DNA from: Hansfordia pulvinata | Lineage: Eukaryota; Ascomycota; Sordariomycetes; Xylariales | Direction of reading: 5' to 3' | Assembly (NCBI GenBank): GCA_006538405.1 | Contig: BJKQ01000006.1 | Coordinates: 186,001 to 250,000 of the forward strand | DNA length: 64,000 nucleotides | Part shown: piece by piece, positions 24,586 to 36,906 of the stretch | Layout of the letters: each line of letters starts with the position of its first letter | How positions within the stretch are numbered: position 1 is the stretch's first letter | The notes under the pieces: model-generated | The model's database searches: none | What the model saw: the letters and a program-made list of their open reading frames with translations, nothing else | Told to the model about the DNA's origin: nothing | Position numbers and translations under genes: made by a program

Positions 24586-25809
24586 TCACCGCTTCGCAGG
24601 CGACTCGAAATAGGAACCCAGAACCCACAGCCCTGCAAAGGCACCCACGGCCGTGGCCCCCACCAACTTCTTGACCCACCAGTTGTCGTTGGTCAAGGGC
24701 TTGGCCTGCTGGATGCGCCTCTGCGGGCGCGGCTCGACCTGTGCCGGGTCGCTGCCGCCGGTCTTGTTGGCGAGCGCGGCCGCCTCCTCCGCCTCCGCCA
24801 GCCGCGAGAGCTCGGCAATGGTCTTGCTGAGGGACAGCAGGTCGTCGCCGTCCGCCGTCGTGTTGGCCCCGGGCGCCGAGCTGTCGACCTCGACGTTCTG
24901 GATGTTGCCGAAGAAGTCGGTCAGCAGGCGGCTCCGCGCAGCCTGGGCGCCGCCCTGGAACAGGTCGTAGCGGACGCCGGCATCCGAGTGGATGTTCTCG
25001 AAGCTGTAGCTGTCAAACAGCTCGCCCACCGTCTTCTTGCTGCCGAGGTCCTTGACCTGGGACTCGAGGAAATCGAGGTTGTAGTAGGTGTAGCGGTCGA
25101 TCACGGCGACGCCGACATCCTGGTCGGCGTGGTGCGAGTACGAGGACTGGTCAATCTCGGAGGAGCCGGTGGCGATGATGTTGGGCGAGTAGAGCTTGCT
25201 GTACATGGTGTTGGCCTGGCACGTGTCGATCATGAAGAGGATCTCGTGGTAGCGCCGCTTCTCCCACATCTGCTCAAAGGCGTCGGCCAGGTCAAAGGCG
25301 CCAATCTCCTCGGCGTCCTGGAACTTGAGGAACTCGTTGCCGCCGTGGCCCGTCATGTAGACGAAGATGTTGGAGCGGTCGTCGGTCAGCAGGCGCTTGC
25401 TGCGGGGCATCTCGTCGCCGACGCGGTCCGTCAGCAGGCGGATAAAGTTCTCGACGGTGACCTCGTAGCCGCGGTAGTCGACCTCGATGTTGTCGCCGTA
25501 GAGGTCGACGGCGCGGTCCGAGTTGCTGTAGACGGTGCCGGGGAAGGCGTTGCGGGGGTTGCAGGCCATGTCGTCGGGCAGCATGAGGATGATCTGAGAG
25601 TCGGGGATGCCGAGGCGCTTGACGGTGCGGTACATGGACAGGACGTTGGCGAGGTGGCGGTAGTTGAACCAGAAGCGCGACGTGCCGACCAGGACGGCCC
25701 AGTTGCTGGTGTGCTCGGCGGCGGCGAGGTGGAAGGCCGGGGCCAGCAGCAGGGCGAGTGTCGCCAGCAACACGGGCAGCTGCATGTCGGCGGTCCCGAG
25801 GAGCTTCAT
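24586..25809 (-). CDS. GPI8: GPI-anchor transamidase catalytic subunit Gpi8/PIG-K
   Basis: Single exon, 407 aa. A hydrophobic signal sequence (residues 10-30) leads into a caspase-like C13 cysteine peptidase domain (NWAVLVGTSRFWFNYRHLAN). The catalytic His is in YMTGHGG (His155) and the catalytic Cys in MIDTCQA (Cys197). A hydrophobic segment near the C-terminus (LVGATAVGAFAGLWVLGSYF) is the expected membrane anchor facing the ER lumen. Known role: cleaves the C-terminal signal of proteins and transfers them to GPI in the ER as part of the transamidase complex. The open frame continues upstream, but the ATG at 25809 places the signal peptide at the N-terminus. Length and motifs match the family; no defect seen. 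Confidence 0.95.
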   Translation of the reverse strand: MKLLGTADMQLPVLLATLALLLAPAFHLAAAEHTSNWAVLVGTSRFWFNYRHLANVLSMYRTVKRLGIPDSQIILMLPDDMACNPRNAFPGTVYSNSDRAVDLYGDNIEVDYRGYEVTVENFIRLLTDRVGDEMPRSKRLLTDDRSNIFVYMTGHGGNEFLKFQDAEEIGAFDLADAFEQMWEKRRYHEILFMIDTCQANTMYSKLYSPNIIATGSSEIDQSSYSHHADQDVGVAVIDRYTYYNLDFLESQVKDLGSKKTVGELFDSYSFENIHSDAGVRYDLFQGGAQAARSRLLTDFFGNIQNVEVDSSAPGANTTADGDDLLSLSKTIAELSRLAEAEEAAALANKTGGSDPAQVEPRPQRRIQQAKPLTNDNWWVKKLVGATAVGAFAGLWVLGSYFESPAKR

Positions 25810-28800
25810 CGCGACGGCGGCTTGGTGGGTGATGGGGTGGGTTGGCAGAGGTGAGGCCGGGAGGCGTGGGGAAAGGGGGGCGATCCTGAGATTCCACGGA
25901 CGAACCCGACGCGACGGCGATGTCGACAGCACATAGAATAGAATGGACCCAAAGGCTCAACGGGAGTGATGCCGGGGCCGTGTATATGTATCCAGTACTG
26001 TAGAATGAGAGCTATGTACCTCTGAGCGCACTAGAAGAAGTTGAGCTAGTTAGGTCTCCATAGTGAGTTCTCGGTACAAGATACCGAAGACCGACAGGGT
26101 TACCTCCAGGGGCTGCTTAGGGGCCGCAGTGGATTTGTCAGATGCAGCCCGAACGCGCCGGGACGTCATTCTCCCTGCGTCTAATCCAATCCAGCGCCAC
26201 CCATCGACCCAGTACTAATAACCTTGTTAACCACACTTGTTCCTACCTACCTAACCTTGTTATATGCATCAGTCTGCAGTCTTTGCAGAATACATAATAA
26301 GAAACACCAGATCGACGCCCTTTTCCCCTCCTCTCACAGCAATCAGGGTCAACGAGAAAAACCCAAGTCGCCGTTGCAACCACCAAGCCAGCTATACGAT
26401 GGGACGAGTGAACGCGGGTGTGGGCGGTTTGCGCGAGTGAAGGAGAGGAATTCCTAACCTACCTGAAAGTACAGATGGAACGGATCTGACAACTCGCAAA
26501 ACCTGTCCCCAAACAGCCCCTCGATATAAAAAGATGTGTGTGCCCAATCGTCTCGCATCCTAGTTTCCCAGCGCAGGCGTGTCGCATGGCGAGCACCGTC
26601 GCGAGGCAGTCCAATGCAACATCGCCCCGGCAGAGGCGCTTTACCCGCCGTCTCTGCCCCGCATCTGCGCATCTGCGAGGACTCTCAAACCAGTGGCCGG
26701 AACCCTTTTGGTGCAAGACGAGCTTTGCTTTTTCCACGCCATCCCCGTCCGCATCCGGCGCTGCCGCTGCCGCTGTCCAGGCAAGCCAATATTGCCCACA
26801 GTACGAGTTGCTCGCTGTACCGAGAAAGCGTCCACGAGATTTACGCGTAGGAGCCTGGAGACGCGGCGCCTCGACTGCTACGCTGGGCTGACGAAATGTG
26901 CGGGAGGTGCAGGCGCCCCCAAAGCCGCCAGGGCATTTCTGATTACCTTTACCTGCTTGTTTGCGGAGAACCCAGCGGAACAGGGGAATGGGTGGGCTGT
27001 CCAAGTAGACCCGCTGATTAGTGGCGGCAGACTACGAGTACATTGGGCACCCAAGGTTCCTGCTTGACGAGTCTCTGTGTACGATATAGCCCAGGCTGCT
27101 ACCTACGAGTACTCTCAATGAGCCGTATTCGCTGGCAAGTTCACCAGGCCAGCCATGTTATTGGATACTTCGTACATCATCATATGATGCGGGCGTGGCC
27201 AGACGGTGGCCATGGCAGGTGACTGGTGGCCACGGCCCCTCCAGGGGTCCAGATCCCAGACAAGGGGTCGCTGGCCGGCGTTGGGTCCGTAGAACTGGTG
27301 AATTCGCCGGATAACCTTTGAGGCCGGCTGGCTGAAAGCGGTATGAATTCCCGGAGCCCGTCGGATGCCCAAAGCACCGGCATTGGATGACATTTTTCTC
27401 TTTGGCGCATGACCAAGCCACGGGAAAAAAAGTCTGATTGGGGTCAGACAGGCGATGGCTGGGCTTGGCTTGGCCAGCGTGACTGGCAGGCGGGCGTCCG
27501 TGGGTTGCTGGCTGAGACTTGTTGTGTGTTTTTTTGTCTCTGTACAGATTCGTACGAGTATCACTACTCCTAATGGACGACAGAGCGCAGCATCGAAGCT
27601 GTGATGCGTCGACTTTCAGTACATACATAACTCAATAGGTACCTGGCCGCCCGTTCATGCTTGTATCGATGGGAGGGGCCGCAGCCACTTGAAGTACCTT
27701 AGGTACTGTATGCATATGCGCGTGCGAGTGCCTGCCGACCGACATTAGCAGACGCGGCTCGGGAGGCGAGGCATTATGGACCAAGGTACCTACACATCAT
27801 ACCTACACCTTTAAGAGGAGAGATACAGACCAAATGAGATGAGGTGTTGACGTCGGCGTCCCTCCCGTTGCGAATCACATTGAGGCAGCTCTCGCCCCGT
27901 TGCAGTAAAACCCGCATACTGTAGGTGGTAGATTGAGGTAGGTAGGTACCATCAGATATCTCCATATCAACCAGAAAACCCTTGCTCTTGCCTCTTCCTG
28001 TTGTCTTACCAACAAGTCAGGTTCCTGCCTTTCAACTTGCTTTACACACGCATACGTGCATGGAAGCTACCTTATTACCTAAGGTAGATCAATCCATTAC
28101 CTACATGTCTGGTAGAGTTTGATATAGTACCTACTTTCTGTGTGCATCCATGGATGCTGGTACTTTGGACCTACCTACCTCTTCATGGAATTACGCCACT
28201 TATCAAATAACTTACATGTACGTACTACTCTGTCCACATTCACCCTCACACTGGACCCAACGTCCTGATCCGGAGTTGTACAGTGAACGCATCTGCCGCA
28301 GGTCTTCGTCTCGCCTCCAATCTCTTCCGTCTCTCCCTTTTCCGAGTTCCCCTCCATCCCCACGTGGATCGCCCATCCTCATCCTCACCACAGGGTTCCA
28401 GAAAATAGGCCGGCGGAGAACGAACAACGGCGCCCGCCCTAGCCGCGACCCCCGATCCATACCCACCCACATAGCCCCTCCCCCTCCTCATCCTCTTGCC
28501 TGGCTTCCACTCGTACCCCGGCCTTCCGCCGCTGTTTCCTGCTTGCTCGCTCTCGTCGCCTCTTCTCCTTGCTTCTCGGCTACCTTTCTTCCGCGACGGG
28601 ACTCCAATCTACACCATCGGAACGGCGATATTCCTTTCTTCAACTCGTCTTGGTTTGGCCGCTGCGCCATGTCTGCCGCCACCTGACTGGGCCGATCACC
28701 ATGCCACTCTCCCGGCCCGCCCTCTAACACCGTCCCCCCTGCTCCCTGCCGCGCCCTGGCCCGCCACGCCCGCCTGACCTGAGCCCCGGCCCTGCGTGTG

Positions 28801-28980
28801 CGACGTCTCCGACCTTCGGTCCTTTTTTCTTTGAAAAGTGTCCGTGTCGACGCCCAGCCGCCCGCCCTCATCTTCGCCTTCGCCCTCGCTCCGTGCCCCT
28901 TCTGCGGCTTTGCTCTGCTTCTGCCCTCGCCGTCCGCCACTCTCGCTCGACGCGACGTCCGCCGCAGCCACCACGGCGCC
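25810..28980. other. Long gene-poor interval between divergent genes
   Basis: About 3.2 kb between GPI8 (-) and the histidine-phosphatase gene (+). It contains TACGAGTA motifs at 27033, 27104 and 27553, and several ACCTAGGTA/GGTAGGTA elements (near 27695, 27935 and 28075). The last ~700 bp before 28981 is pyrimidine-rich leader. Open frames of up to about 180 codons at 26459-27067 exist on both strands, but none shows family features. Confidence 0.5.
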
Positions 28981-31326
28981 ATGGGTCGCCCTCCGGCCTA
29001 CGTCTTCGTCGTCAGGCACGGCAAGCGCCTCGACGCCGCCGACAAGCAATGGCATCTCAGCACGCCCACCCCCTACGACCCGCCCCTGACCTACGGCGGC
29101 TGGATGCAGTCCCGTACCGTCGGCGCCCGCATCGCTTCCATGCTCGAGGACCGCGCCGCCGATGACGAGGCTGCCGTCAACGTCCCCCCCGGCGCCGACT
29201 CCCACACCCTGCGCAAGAAGAAGCGCTACCGCATCATCATCCACAGCTCTCCCTTTGTGCGCTGTCTCCAGACCTCCATCGCCATTGCTGCCGGCATCGC
29301 CGCGAACCCCGCGGCTCCCATCGCCTCGCCTGCGCCCGCCCACGCACATCGCTACCCTCCCGACGCTAGCCGCGTATCATCGTCGCCTCCGGGCAAGACA
29401 GCCGCCGCCAGCAACCACCAGCACATGCGCCCCGACCCTTCTCCCACGCGCTCTAGGCCCTCGATATCTACGGACATTGGCCCCTTTGACCCCTTGCCAA
29501 ACGACAGCCACATTGCCAGGTCCATCCTGCGCCTCGACCCGTTCCTCGGAGAGTGGCTGTCGCCCGACTACTTTGAGCACATTACCCCGCCGCCAAAGTC
29601 CTCTCTTATGCTCGCGACTGCCAAGGCTGAGCTGCTGCGTCGCGAAAACTACGATGAGTACCCTCATTTCTATTCGCGCGCACAAACGGTCGTCATGCCC
29701 ACGCCGGGCCAGCTGTGGAGCGCCGCCCCGAGTCCGAATCCCTATCTCGGCAGTCCCCTTATCAACTCGACAACTCCCGGCTTGGACGCGTCGGCAGGGC
29801 TCGAGAGTCTCTCCAGCCTGAAGGACGGCCTGCCCACGACACCGACTAGGCTCCTGACTAAGACGAACGGCGGTGGCCCCACGAGCCCCGAACAGGCCCC
29901 AGAGAAGTTTGGGTACACAGCTCCCATGCCCGCCTACGCCGTCTCCTCAAGCCAGCCCATCCCGCCCGGGTACGTATCGCACGCGCGAGACAACTGCATC
30001 AATATCGACTATCAGTGGGATTCGTCGCGGGGCTCCATGGGCTGGGGCGACGGTGGTACCCTGCCCGAGGAGTGGGCCTCGATGCACCAGAGATTCCGGC
30101 GCGGCCTGAAGCGCATGGTGGACTGGTACACGACCACCGATTGCCCGGGCGAGATGGTGACCAAAACGCCCGGCAGTGCTCCCAACAGTGCTCCTACGAG
30201 TGCAGGGTCGCACGGCAAGCGACTGTCGAGAGAAATCGAAATGCAGAATGGAAACGGCAATGCGGTAGTGGTAGGTGATGACGACGACGAATTTGACGTC
30301 GAGAACGTCGTCATTCTCGTTTCGCACGGCGCCGGCTGCAATGCTCTCATTGGCGCCGTCACGCAACAGCCCGTTTTGGCTGACGTGGCCATGTCTTCCA
30401 TCACAACGGCAAGGAGACGGCCGCGCATGGAGAACAATGCCCCCCTCATAAAAAACGACCGGGTTGCCCCTTCGCTCGACGAGGCCCTGCTCAAAAAGCG
30501 TTTCAGCTTACCCGAAATGTACGAGATGGTGCTCTTCGCCAGCACGGAGCATCTGCAGTCGGTAGCGAGCACCCCAAACCTGAGTCGGTCTTCGTCCGCG
30601 GCTGGGAACAATGGCAACAAACTGCGGCTATCCAGTCCTCCGGCTTCTGCTCTGACCTTTGGCGTTACCAATGGTGCGGCCCTGGCCACCGTGGGCCGCA
30701 GCAATTCAGTCAGCGCCTCGCTCGGGAGCATGAGGAAGGCATCTGGTGCACCGCTCAACTCTGCTGCGACACAGCGAGCATCCGCGGCGGCCAAGGCGAA
30801 CGGCAACGGCAACGGCAACGTAAGCAATGGCGTGGCGAGCTTTTCGCGCCCATCGTCCTCTCGGGGCAGTTCTTTTGGTCTGTGGCGGCCAAGGCAAGGC
30901 CCGGAAGAGGAGGAGAAAGAGACAGAGGAGCACGCCCAGGGCTCCATGCACCTCGACTTTAGCCTTGAGAAAGAAAACCAGGCGTCCGTGTCCACTGAGG
31001 CCGTAGCGGACCCCGAGCCCCGTCTCGAGAGACAGCACGCCCCTGCCAAAATGGACCTTGACGAGCCCGCTCCCACTGCCAACGGCAACGGCACGGTGCA
31101 TTCGAGCGAGGCGCCCCCGCCGCTTATGTCTCCCGCAGAGAAGGCGGAGGCAGAGGCGGTCATGGAGGAGGAGAGGGACCTGTTTGACGAGGATGCCGTC
31201 GTGCCGCACCTGTGGGCTGGCACGGGCAACGGCGGCCTATGGGGCGCCCCAAGACCTCCCGACGAGGCCGAGCGCCTGCGAGACCATACGTCATCCAAAA
31301 GACGATGGACGGTGGTCAACCGATAG
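28981..31326 (+). CDS. Large histidine-phosphatase (phosphoglycerate-mutase-like) family protein
   Basis: Single exon, 781 aa. The N-terminus has the RHG signature of histidine phosphatases (VVRHGKR, His13), then YGGWMQSRTVGARIA and IIHSSPFVRCLQTS, both typical of the fold. The second catalytic histidine is probably His449 in VILVSHGAGCNALIGAV. A long Pro/Ser/Thr-rich insertion of some 250 residues separates them, and a ~300-residue low-complexity tail follows with an acidic end. This is the architecture of a fungal PGAM-like protein rather than of a glycolytic mutase (about 250 aa). The substrate is unknown, and signalling or lipid-phosphate roles would be guesses. ATG at 28981 was chosen because the RHG motif must lie close to the N-terminus; it has a good gcgccATGG context. 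Confidence 0.85.
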   Translation: MGRPPAYVFVVRHGKRLDAADKQWHLSTPTPYDPPLTYGGWMQSRTVGARIASMLEDRAADDEAAVNVPPGADSHTLRKKKRYRIIIHSSPFVRCLQTSIAIAAGIAANPAAPIASPAPAHAHRYPPDASRVSSSPPGKTAAASNHQHMRPDPSPTRSRPSISTDIGPFDPLPNDSHIARSILRLDPFLGEWLSPDYFEHITPPPKSSLMLATAKAELLRRENYDEYPHFYSRAQTVVMPTPGQLWSAAPSPNPYLGSPLINSTTPGLDASAGLESLSSLKDGLPTTPTRLLTKTNGGGPTSPEQAPEKFGYTAPMPAYAVSSSQPIPPGYVSHARDNCINIDYQWDSSRGSMGWGDGGTLPEEWASMHQRFRRGLKRMVDWYTTTDCPGEMVTKTPGSAPNSAPTSAGSHGKRLSREIEMQNGNGNAVVVGDDDDEFDVENVVILVSHGAGCNALIGAVTQQPVLADVAMSSITTARRRPRMENNAPLIKNDRVAPSLDEALLKKRFSLPEMYEMVLFASTEHLQSVASTPNLSRSSSAAGNNGNKLRLSSPPASALTFGVTNGAALATVGRSNSVSASLGSMRKASGAPLNSAATQRASAAAKANGNGNGNVSNGVASFSRPSSSRGSSFGLWRPRQGPEEEEKETEEHAQGSMHLDFSLEKENQASVSTEAVADPEPRLERQHAPAKMDLDEPAPTANGNGTVHSSEAPPPLMSPAEKAEAEAVMEEERDLFDEDAVVPHLWAGTGNGGLWGAPRPPDEAERLRDHTSSKRRWTVVNR

Positions 31327-32350
31327 TGCCCTGGGGCACGGGCGCTACATCACCGCGACGCTATCTACAGAAACGTCAGCAGTCGACGCCGCCTCACCCG
31401 GATTGGCAAGATAGCGTCATACCCACCCTCCACCCTTTGGCGACAAAGCCATCACATATAGATTTATACCCAGCTCCTCTCACAGCGCCTGCCGCTTATC
31501 CATATTATTATCCCTTCAGCCCGGCCGTTGAAATGGGGCACCATGCTCCCCTCTCTTGTACATACTCAACCCAAAAATTCCAGCTGCGAAGATGGCTTCC
31601 TATCTGTACATACCCAAGTCCGTCTATACAAATTACCAAAGAAATCGTGGGGTTCCAGGACGTAGAGAATTGTGTTCAGACTTAGAGCCTGAAATAATCT
31701 CAAGCGTTTTGTTCACCTGCGTCTCCTGCGTGTGCTTCCTCAAACACCCACCTTACGCCCAAGCCCAGACCGTAGAGTATGTTACCTGAATATGAGCCAT
31801 CAAGTACCGACTCCGCTACCAGAACTGCACATCTACCTGCACCCCTACCAGATATGCTGGAGACAATTGATTCCTGGACCCGGACTACATGTGGTGAGAG
31901 CCTTTCGAGTCGGATATCGGCCAAGTTCCGAGTCTTTCGAATGAAAAGACGTTAGCGAGCAGGTGAGCACATCTGTCGCATCCGACATGGGTTGCTTGAT
32001 TCGCCGCGCTCGACGAAGGTGTTTGCATAACTGATCTTTTGTTTGGCTCAATAGCTGATGGAAATAGGCAACTGAATGACGAAACTGCTCCAACCCATTA
32101 CAACACCAAAGCAAGTGTAACGCCGACGCTACCTGCACCATCGCCAGAGTTCGCCCTCTAAAGCTATACACGCTCCGTTGCTACCAGTCAAGATCGGTTT
32201 CCTCCAAATCGGGCCCATAACCCCATATTAAGTCGAGAACTCACACGAGAGATATTGAAGCAATATGCCGTTATTCGCCATTTTCGTTAACCATAAGATC
32301 CCCACACAAAATACGCCTGAGCCGTAAAACCCGAATGCATAATCGTTGGC
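31327..32350. other. Convergent 3' intergenic region
   Basis: About 1 kb between two convergent genes. It is lower in GC than the coding regions and holds no supported gene. Confidence 0.5.
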
Positions 32351-33889
32351 TCAGTACGGTGAACCTAGGTCACTCTCACGGATCGCAAAGATGTGGTCTT
32401 CGCCGCAATTGAAACAACATTCATCCATGTCGTAGTCGATGGTGCCGCTCAGGCTTGCGCTTTCTTCCAAATCCTCTTTGACTTCCTCCAATGGCATGCC
32501 GCTGACTCTGTCGAACAGCACCCACTTACGCTTGTGCGGCTCGCTCAGGCGAATGGGGATCTTCTTCCACATGGTGCGACACGACATGTACACAGAATCG
32601 GGCGGAGAACCAGTGTCCTCCGGCGCTGGGGGCAACTCGGGGTCGGCATGGCCAAACGTGTGGTTGTGGTGGTGATGAGGGGGCGAGTTCATCCCCATTG
32701 CGAGGAACGGCATGGCTCGAATGACCCTGCACGAGTAGGCACACCCGTCCTTGCGGCAGGCAAGTGATTTGAGGCCGTAGCGGTGGTTTGCCGCCATCCT
32801 GGGCTGGTACATGACAGCCATGTGGTCGATCAACAGGCCTTCGTCTCTTAAGAGACCACACAGTTCCGTGTTGACTCGGAAGCCCGTCTCGTCGTTAGGG
32901 AGACCAGTCATGGTCAATTCGTTCAGTGAGGACCCGAGCTGATGCGAAGCCAGGTCGTGGAGCTGGGGAGGCAGCTGCATGAATATCTCTTCACTAAAGT
33001 TGACCAAATCGATGCGCAGTCGCTGCAGATTGGGAAGAAGCCTGGGACGCGGAGGGGGAGACCTCGACTTGGCCGCGCCATCCTTGGGCGTAGGGATGTG
33101 AGGCGGGAGCATGGCCTCAAGGAAATCGATCAGTTGGAGATAGGCGTAGGTTCGGAAGCCCCGTCGTCCTAGGGCGGGCTCCTTTGGGCGTCTGTGTACG
33201 GGGAGCTCGAAGGGCTTTCTCAAGTCGGGGTGTTGGTTGATGGTCGACATATGTTTACGAGGATGCTCGTCGTCATAGTATCTGGCGATGATGCGGAAGT
33301 TGACATCGATGACCTTGGCGCGGAGGTCAAAGTCAAGCTCGGCAAAGCCTCTCAGAGCTTCAGGGGAGGTGAAGATGAATTTGTTCTTGGACCAGAACAG
33401 CCTTTTCCCGTCGTTGTAAAAAGCCTTGGAGACGGCCAACATATTGAGAGAAAACTGGCGAGGGCCATCGGGCCGGTTGGATTTCTCTTTGATCAGAAGA
33501 CGTTCCCGGGTGAGCTTGCAGAAGGGGTCGATGATGGGGCGATCACTGGTCAAGGCAAAAGAGAGAATGCGCAAGTGCAACTCGGCCGGCAAGTGCGGAG
33601 GGACATGCGAATCGATCTCGGTATCTTGCACCTCCGTCGGGCCGGTGATAGGATATCCATCAATGGAAATGCCCTTCTCTCGTAAGGTTTTCTTCAGTGC
33701 CATGAGCTCCTCTTTGAGCCGACGATTCTCGACTCGAAGGGGCTGGTTGTAGTAGGCCTCGGCCACATCAGCCTGGTCACGGCCCTCCCAGGCAGTCTCG
33801 TCCTACAGCGTTGTCAATGGATGGCACGAGGGAGATATTGGGGGTAGAGCTCGTGAGCGAATGGGATATGAGGCAGGAAAGCTTACCAT
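32351..33889 (-). CDS. Conserved hypothetical protein with coiled-coil start and predicted ATG-only first exon
   Basis: The main exon is 33802-32351. Its frame has no in-frame ATG at the correct place, but an acceptor (CTGTAG) at 33803 opens directly into DETAWEGRDQ. Upstream, ATG at 33889-33887 is followed immediately by a GTAAGC donor, giving an 83-nt intron and a 484-aa protein whose first exon is the start codon alone. An in-frame TGA lies not far upstream of that ATG. The N-terminus is a short coiled coil (NRRLKEELMALKKTLREKG). Next is a helical region with an F-box-like look (LPAELHLRILSFAL), as in many fungal F-box-like hypotheticals. The C-terminus has an acidic tail with CCFNCGEDH. 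Function unknown. Confidence 0.72.
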
Positions 33890-36800
33890 CTTGTCGGTGG
33901 GCACGAAGATGCTGAGGAAGCGGGATCAAGCGCCGATCATAGCTGCGCCGGACGCCAGAGGGGAAGAAGGCGGGAGCGCGACTAGTAGACTCCGAATGTG
34001 TTCATGGGATGAGCCGGGGCCCGGCGGCAGTGGGCACGCCGGAAGAACGGGGAGGGTTGATGGAGGAGGGCTGGCGGCGAGGATGAAGAGGCCGCGAGGC
34101 GCCAGTGGCGAGAAAGAGAAGAAGGGGAAGGAGAAGAAGTTGCAGCGTGGTGAGAGGTAGAAGAGGCTTGATGAAGGGTTTTGGGCGGCGAAGGCAGGAG
34201 CAGCCTAGCCGGTCCAATCCAACCCAGTCTCTGCTATTGAGTTGATGGATACAGGACGGGGCGGAAGGTGCGTGGCGTGCAGCTGGGCGGCGACTTCCCT
34301 TGAAGTTCGAAGAGTGAAGAGATTGAATGTACCGGGGTCAGAACAGGTGCACGCGGCAGGTTGTACCGTACATATGCAGAGACTCGGACAGGCAGTCACG
34401 GCGAGAGTGATGTTGCGATTGTGGGAAGGCGCGACCTCGATCTCGTTTGGGCGCGGGCGTGAATTCAATTGACAGCCTCGCATGGAGTCTTTCCGCCTGC
34501 CCCGGTTCAGTTGGCAGTAAGTTGCAGCAGGACACCAGAAGATGCAGCCGGGGCTGAAGACGGCCGGGTGCGTCCGTCCGGGGGTACGAGCAGGGCTGTC
34601 TTCCGGGACGCCCACCAGTGGGTGGCCAGCGGGCAAGTACTTCCCGCTTTACTGAGAGGTCCGTAAGGTTGTTGGTCGTGCCGGCGTCGGCCGCGCGAGG
34701 CACTCGGCGATGGCGTAGTCTGCGAGGTTCGATCGTTTTCCGATGCGCCCTCTGCGGAGTCCCCAAGGATATAGGTAAGTGTTTGTCTCAAGGTTGCCCT
34801 GCACAAACAATGTGCACTGGTGCGCAAGCAGGCGGTGCAGTGTCGAGTCGCCCAGGGCCCGGGGTCGCCTTGTTGGAGTCCGCAGGTCTGGTGTCTTCTA
34901 TCTACCTAGATCCGTGCCTACCTACTACTTAGTACTTAAGGGGGAGCCCTCGTCGCCCACGATGCGGCCGCTGCACGGACTGGGGCTGTGGTCGCCTTGT
35001 GGAAGCGCAGGCGGGCTGGCGCGCGGTTCCGTATAATTCCGCCGTCTTTCTCCTCGACTTCTTATGACGGGGCTTAATAAGAGGCCATCGTCTTCAACCA
35101 GCCCCGCAGTCACCGAGCCCACCCACTGCCCTAAGCCCGTGGCGCCAGACCGTCGGTACCTTATGAGGTACATGTAGGTATCTTATCTGATTGCCCAGCT
35201 GCGTTTTGCTCAGACCATGGCCGTCTCACGGGTACGGAGCCATTGGAGGTGCTTTTATTGCTCCGTACTTGGATCAAAGCAATCCCTGCTGGCTCAATAC
35301 ACACTCTGCAAAAAGGCATCCACACGCCCGCCTCCATTCCACCAACTAAGGTAACCACGAGTAGAGCCGATAACGCAACAATACGTGAGGCCTAGCTGTG
35401 CGTCTCGAGGCGGGGCAGAGCGCCTGCAAGTCAAATCGGATGTCAACCCCGGAGCCATGCAGCACGGATCCGGCAAGCCGCCGACCCAGGTTAAGCGCCG
35501 TCGAGTCCAGCAAGCTGCATATCGTATTCAAGGCAGCAAGACGCTCACAAACAAGTCTCACGGACACGTACGGGCATGCAGTCAACATACCCTGGACCAG
35601 TAGTCTGGGAGGCATTTCTGCTGCCGGCAGTCTTTGGCGGGCGCGGGAGACGCGGGGTTCTGGGTGCCGCATTCTGCCCCTGCCCGAGATCGGGAGCTGT
35701 ACGAGTACTTTCCCCTCACAGCGTGGCCCGGCAAAGAGGAGGAGAGGCCTCGCGGCATTTCCACGATGCCCTTGAAAGTGGCGGAAGAGGGATAATACTC
35801 AGATACAAGCAAGTTGTTTATGTGGTAGTCAGAGCTGGGCTGATTCTCGTATGGTTAGTAGTTCTGAAAACCACACAGTTCAATCCATGTTGCTGGTTCC
35901 GTCTATCTAGACTAGTAGGTACTACCTAGACATAAGCGTGCGAAGGGAATTTGAACACGGCAAACCCAACGGGGACCAGGAAGCCCAGCTTTCCACCTGA
36001 TAATGTTCCATCCAGATCTTATTTCACCCGCGCGTACGGTCGAGCATATCCATGTTCGTTAATCTCTGAACATCACGAAAGCACCCTGTCGCCCAACCTC
36101 GATGCGTGGATGCCACCATCATTCATCATTCATGGTGTCCACCAGAATAAGTAGTTGGTGGAATCTGGGCTAGGATCTTACCTAAGATGGAATAGCCTCC
36201 GTCCCGCCATAAAGTCGCAGCCACCGACATTAGATGGATGTACGAGTACCCGTACTCCGTACCTGTCCTGGAGACACAACCTTGCAATCACGAATGTAGG
36301 TAATAAGGCACATTATCAGTCTACGAGTACACATCCAGACCTCTCCGTGAGGTCTGTCTGATATCAACATAATAGAGATGTACGGGTACGTAGAATGTCT
36401 GCCCTCAAGCGTGCCCTCCTCTACTGGAGAGGGAAAGGCGCTAGTTCATCGACGCGCCGCATCGCATCCATCGCAGCGCCCGGCGGGCTGAACGGGGCCC
36501 CTTCTCGATACATCAGTGTATTTGACGTCATGACGTCGGCCGCCTCCCTCGTCCGCATCGAGCCTTTTCGATGATGAAATCCGATCGTGCTCCTCGCGCG
36601 GCCCGCGCCCCGCCGCCGCCACCGCCGTGCCCGCCGTGCCCGGCCAGACAGAATGCTGTGCGACTTGACAGCTTGCCATAGTTTCCATGGGGAGAGGGCA
36701 GGGCGGCGGCTGGCGACTCGAGAGAGCAGGTACAAAACATAGCTCGCCCTCGCCCGCTTCTGCGTCTTCTGCTTCCATTCTCCCCGTAAACCTCCCATCT

Positions 36801-36906
36801 ACACATCCACCAACCTCCTTGACTTGACACCGCTCCAGACACTCCAGAGCCAGACGAGTTTCACATCTCGTCTTCTTCCCAGCCCAAACAAGCACAAATC
36901 GCAACC
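33890..36906. other. Long gene-poor interval upstream of bli-3
   Basis: About 3 kb. The left end is the promoter of the conserved hypothetical gene. The middle carries TACGAGTA motifs at 35700, 36241 and 36322, and ACCTA/TAGGT elements near 34905 and 35915. The right end is the promoter and pyrimidine-rich leader of bli-3. No supported gene. Confidence 0.5.
36569..36587 (+). promoter_or_regulatory. Candidate light-response element upstream of bli-3
   Basis: Two CGAT cores spaced about ten bases apart, the second within CCGATCG, about 320 bp before the bli-3 start. Neurospora White-Collar-complex sites are built on paired GATNC/CGATN or GATCGA elements, and bli-3 is a blue-light-induced gene there. 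The match is suggestive only; such short motifs occur by chance. Confidence 0.25.

Noticed and set aside
26459..27067. Overlapping open frames of about 160-180 codons on both strands
   Set aside because: No domain, no plausible start context, and mutual overlap; long chance frames are common in GC-rich DNA.
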